From Micromonospora trifolii (GTDB lineage: Bacteria > Actinomycetota > Actinomycetes > Mycobacteriales > Micromonosporaceae), in assembly GCF_022229005.1 (NCBI RefSeq), contig NZ_JAKKFD010000013.1, positions 60,736-124,735 on the forward strand: a DNA stretch of 64,000 nucleotides. Direction: 5' to 3'. The notes beneath the pieces were generated by a model. It did not search any database, had not been told where the DNA came from, and saw only the letters and a list, made by a program, of their open reading frames with translations. The number at the start of each line of letters is the position of its first letter. Position 1 is the stretch's first letter. This document shows positions 63,050 through 64,000 of this stretch, piece after piece. A program made the translations under genes and the position numbers.

Positions 63050-63649
63050 GCCACTGATCTCCTTGGGCGAGACCGGGCCAACGTACGGCCCGGCGGGACG
63101 GCCCGATGGGCGTCCTGCACGGACGGCCGTCGGCACCACGGGATTCTTTGGGGGGCGCCCGACCCGGACGGGCGATGGTGGTGGTGGTGCCCGGCCGATG
63201 CGTCGGCCGGTCGATCGGCGGCGGGTGCGTCGCCCGGTGAAACCGGGTGCCCTCGACTCCCCTGCCTGCACGGTGTGGCTCTCTGAACCGCGTTCGCCGA
63301 TTCTTACATGGGAGCGCTTCCATGGCAATGGCTCGATGTGTTGCCGGAGCCGTTTCGGACGATACCTCCGACTGCGCCCGACCGGCACGCGCCGCTCGGA
63401 CCCACCGCTACCGGATGAGCGGGGCAGGCCGGGCACGGGAAGCCTGGAACACCGTGGCACACCCACAGGGCCCCGGGACGCCTGACACGACGCTCAGCGC
63501 AGCGAAAGCCGCGTACCACCCCTTCACCTCTTACTTGGATCAAAGGTAAAACGCGAATCTTTCACTTCATAAGTCATGAAACGGTCTAACGTCGGTCTTA
63601 GCTCGGTTGTCGCCGAGCTCAGGACAACAGGGATGGAGTGACGCAGGTC
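63050..63649. other. 600-bp intergenic region between divergent secreted-protein genes
   Basis: No protein gene is convincing. It holds the CebR-type operator (63309-63322), a TTCAT-N5-ATGAA palindrome (63566-63580) and an AGCTCGG/CCGAGCT hairpin (63600-63619). The 63530-63600 part is AT-rich and probably contains the promoter of the plus-strand gene. About 260 bp between the operator and the cellulase start suggests a long untranslated leader. Confidence 0.6.
63309..63322. promoter_or_regulatory. CebR-type operator (TGGGAGCGCTTCCA)
   Basis: The 14-base site differs by one base from the known CebR consensus TGGGAGCGCTCCCA. CebR is the LacI-family repressor of cellulose and cello-oligosaccharide genes in streptomycetes and relatives. 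Its position upstream of a cellulase gene fits. The cebR gene itself is not in this window. Confidence 0.8.
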
Positions 63650-64000
63650 ATGGCTAAGAAGATGCTCGGGAAGGTCGTTGCGGGCGCCGCGCTCGGCGGC
63701 GCGTCGCTCCTGGTGTTCGCACCGGGGATCGCGTTCGCCGACGGCCACGACGACGGCAAGGTCTACGCCAAGCCGCACGTTGTCAAGGCTGGCGACGAGG
63801 TCAAGCTCCTCGAGATCTGCCCGGATCGGCAGGAGCACGCGTACGTGTGGTCCAAGGTCACCGGCAAGGTCAAGCTCAAGCCGGCGCATGAAGACCGGGG
63901 CGAGGACCGCGAGTGGAGCGAGGAGGAGAACTCCTCCGACCACGACAACGGCAAGGACGAGAACGGCAAGGACCACGAGGGCAAGGACGACAAGGGCAAG
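63650..64000 (+). CDS. Secreted Lys/Asp-rich protein (3' truncated)
   Basis: The ATG at 63650 (or the in-frame GTG at 63638) begins a gene that runs off the window. A signal peptide (MAKKMLGKVVAGAALGGASL ... AFA, ~1-25) is followed by a short beta-type segment (KVYAKPHVVKAGDEVKLLEI, then AYVWSKVTGKVKLKPA). A repetitive, highly charged tail made of D-x-G-K units follows (NGKDENGKDHEGKDDKGK). I do not recognise the family. It appears to be exported, and the repeat tail could bind metal ions or cell-wall polymers; that is speculation. Confidence 0.75.
   Translation, partial: MAKKMLGKVVAGAALGGASLLVFAPGIAFADGHDDGKVYAKPHVVKAGDEVKLLEICPDRQEHAYVWSKVTGKVKLKPAHEDRGEDREWSEEENSSDHDNGKDENGKDHEGKDDKGK

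Noticed and set aside
63524..63976. Minus-strand open frame at the right end
   Set aside because: The plus strand encodes a signal peptide and regular D-x-G-K repeats starting at a sensible ATG. The minus-strand Leu/Val-rich frame is their reverse image.

Overview
The window looks like a core chromosomal segment of a high-GC actinomycete, most likely Micromonosporaceae (Micromonospora or a close relative). Reasons: very high GC, many GTG starts, short-overlap operons (ATGA, GTGA, TGATG), a complete cvn conservon, actinobacterial DUF families, a CBM2-GH6 cellulase behind a CebR-type box, and GATC-headed intergenic hairpins. This assignment is inference from gene content. I saw no rRNA, tRNA, CRISPR array, prophage, insertion sequence or secondary-metabolite cluster.

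Layout. 1-3.7 kb: a two-component operon (truncated histidine kinase, a kinase-like membrane protein without the catalytic motifs, LuxR-type response regulator) and a hypothetical gene whose tail overlaps a GlxA-type regulator. 3.6-8.5 kb (minus): isochorismatase-like hydrolase and regulator, PlsC-like acyltransferase, glycogen-debranching-type enzyme coupled to an SCP2-like protein. 8.7-15.9 kb: CBS protein, TMEM175-like channel, DUF925 nucleotidyltransferase, F420/FMN oxidoreductase, asd, an M16 protease pair, and a catalase-fold protein. 16.1-17.7 kb: class I DAHP synthase behind an attenuator-like leader whose peptide contains Tyr-Arg-Trp-Phe, then a structured 3' region. 17.9-22.6 kb: small hypotheticals and a secreted NlpC/P60 hydrolase. 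22.7-25.9 kb (minus): HrdD-size sigma factor, murQ and a MurR/RpiR regulator with an operator-like palindrome at its start.

26-31 kb: epimerase, SDR, dTMP-kinase-like protein, a nucleotidyltransferase/BON-like/metallophosphoesterase/mini-membrane-protein operon, TspO. 31.2-38.5 kb: secreted M23 peptidase, then a sugar ABC importer (no ATPase), LacI regulator and GH13 alpha-glucosidase, resembling the alpha-glucoside (agl) system. 39-44.4 kb: MFS transporter, xylB, xylA and a divergent ROK regulator (xylose catabolism). 44.5-48 kb: two SpoIIE-type phosphatases around a MarR regulator. 48-51.5 kb: exopolysaccharide-type sugar transferase and a binding-protein/VWA fusion. 51.7-56.5 kb: lactonase-like beta-propeller and cvnA-D. 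56.8-61.2 kb: a paralogous pair sharing an unknown C-terminal domain, an SSS symporter with a small partner, an acidic small protein. 61.3-64 kb: cellobiohydrolase and a truncated secreted Lys/Asp-rich protein.

A recurring theme is carbohydrate sensing: four sugar systems (MurNAc, alpha-glucoside, xylose, cellulose) each have a recognisable or candidate operator. The observations most worth following are the DAHP-synthase leader, the structured region after it, the dispersed hairpins, a probable CTG start in the GH13 gene, and the unnamed paired domain at 56.8-58.5 kb.
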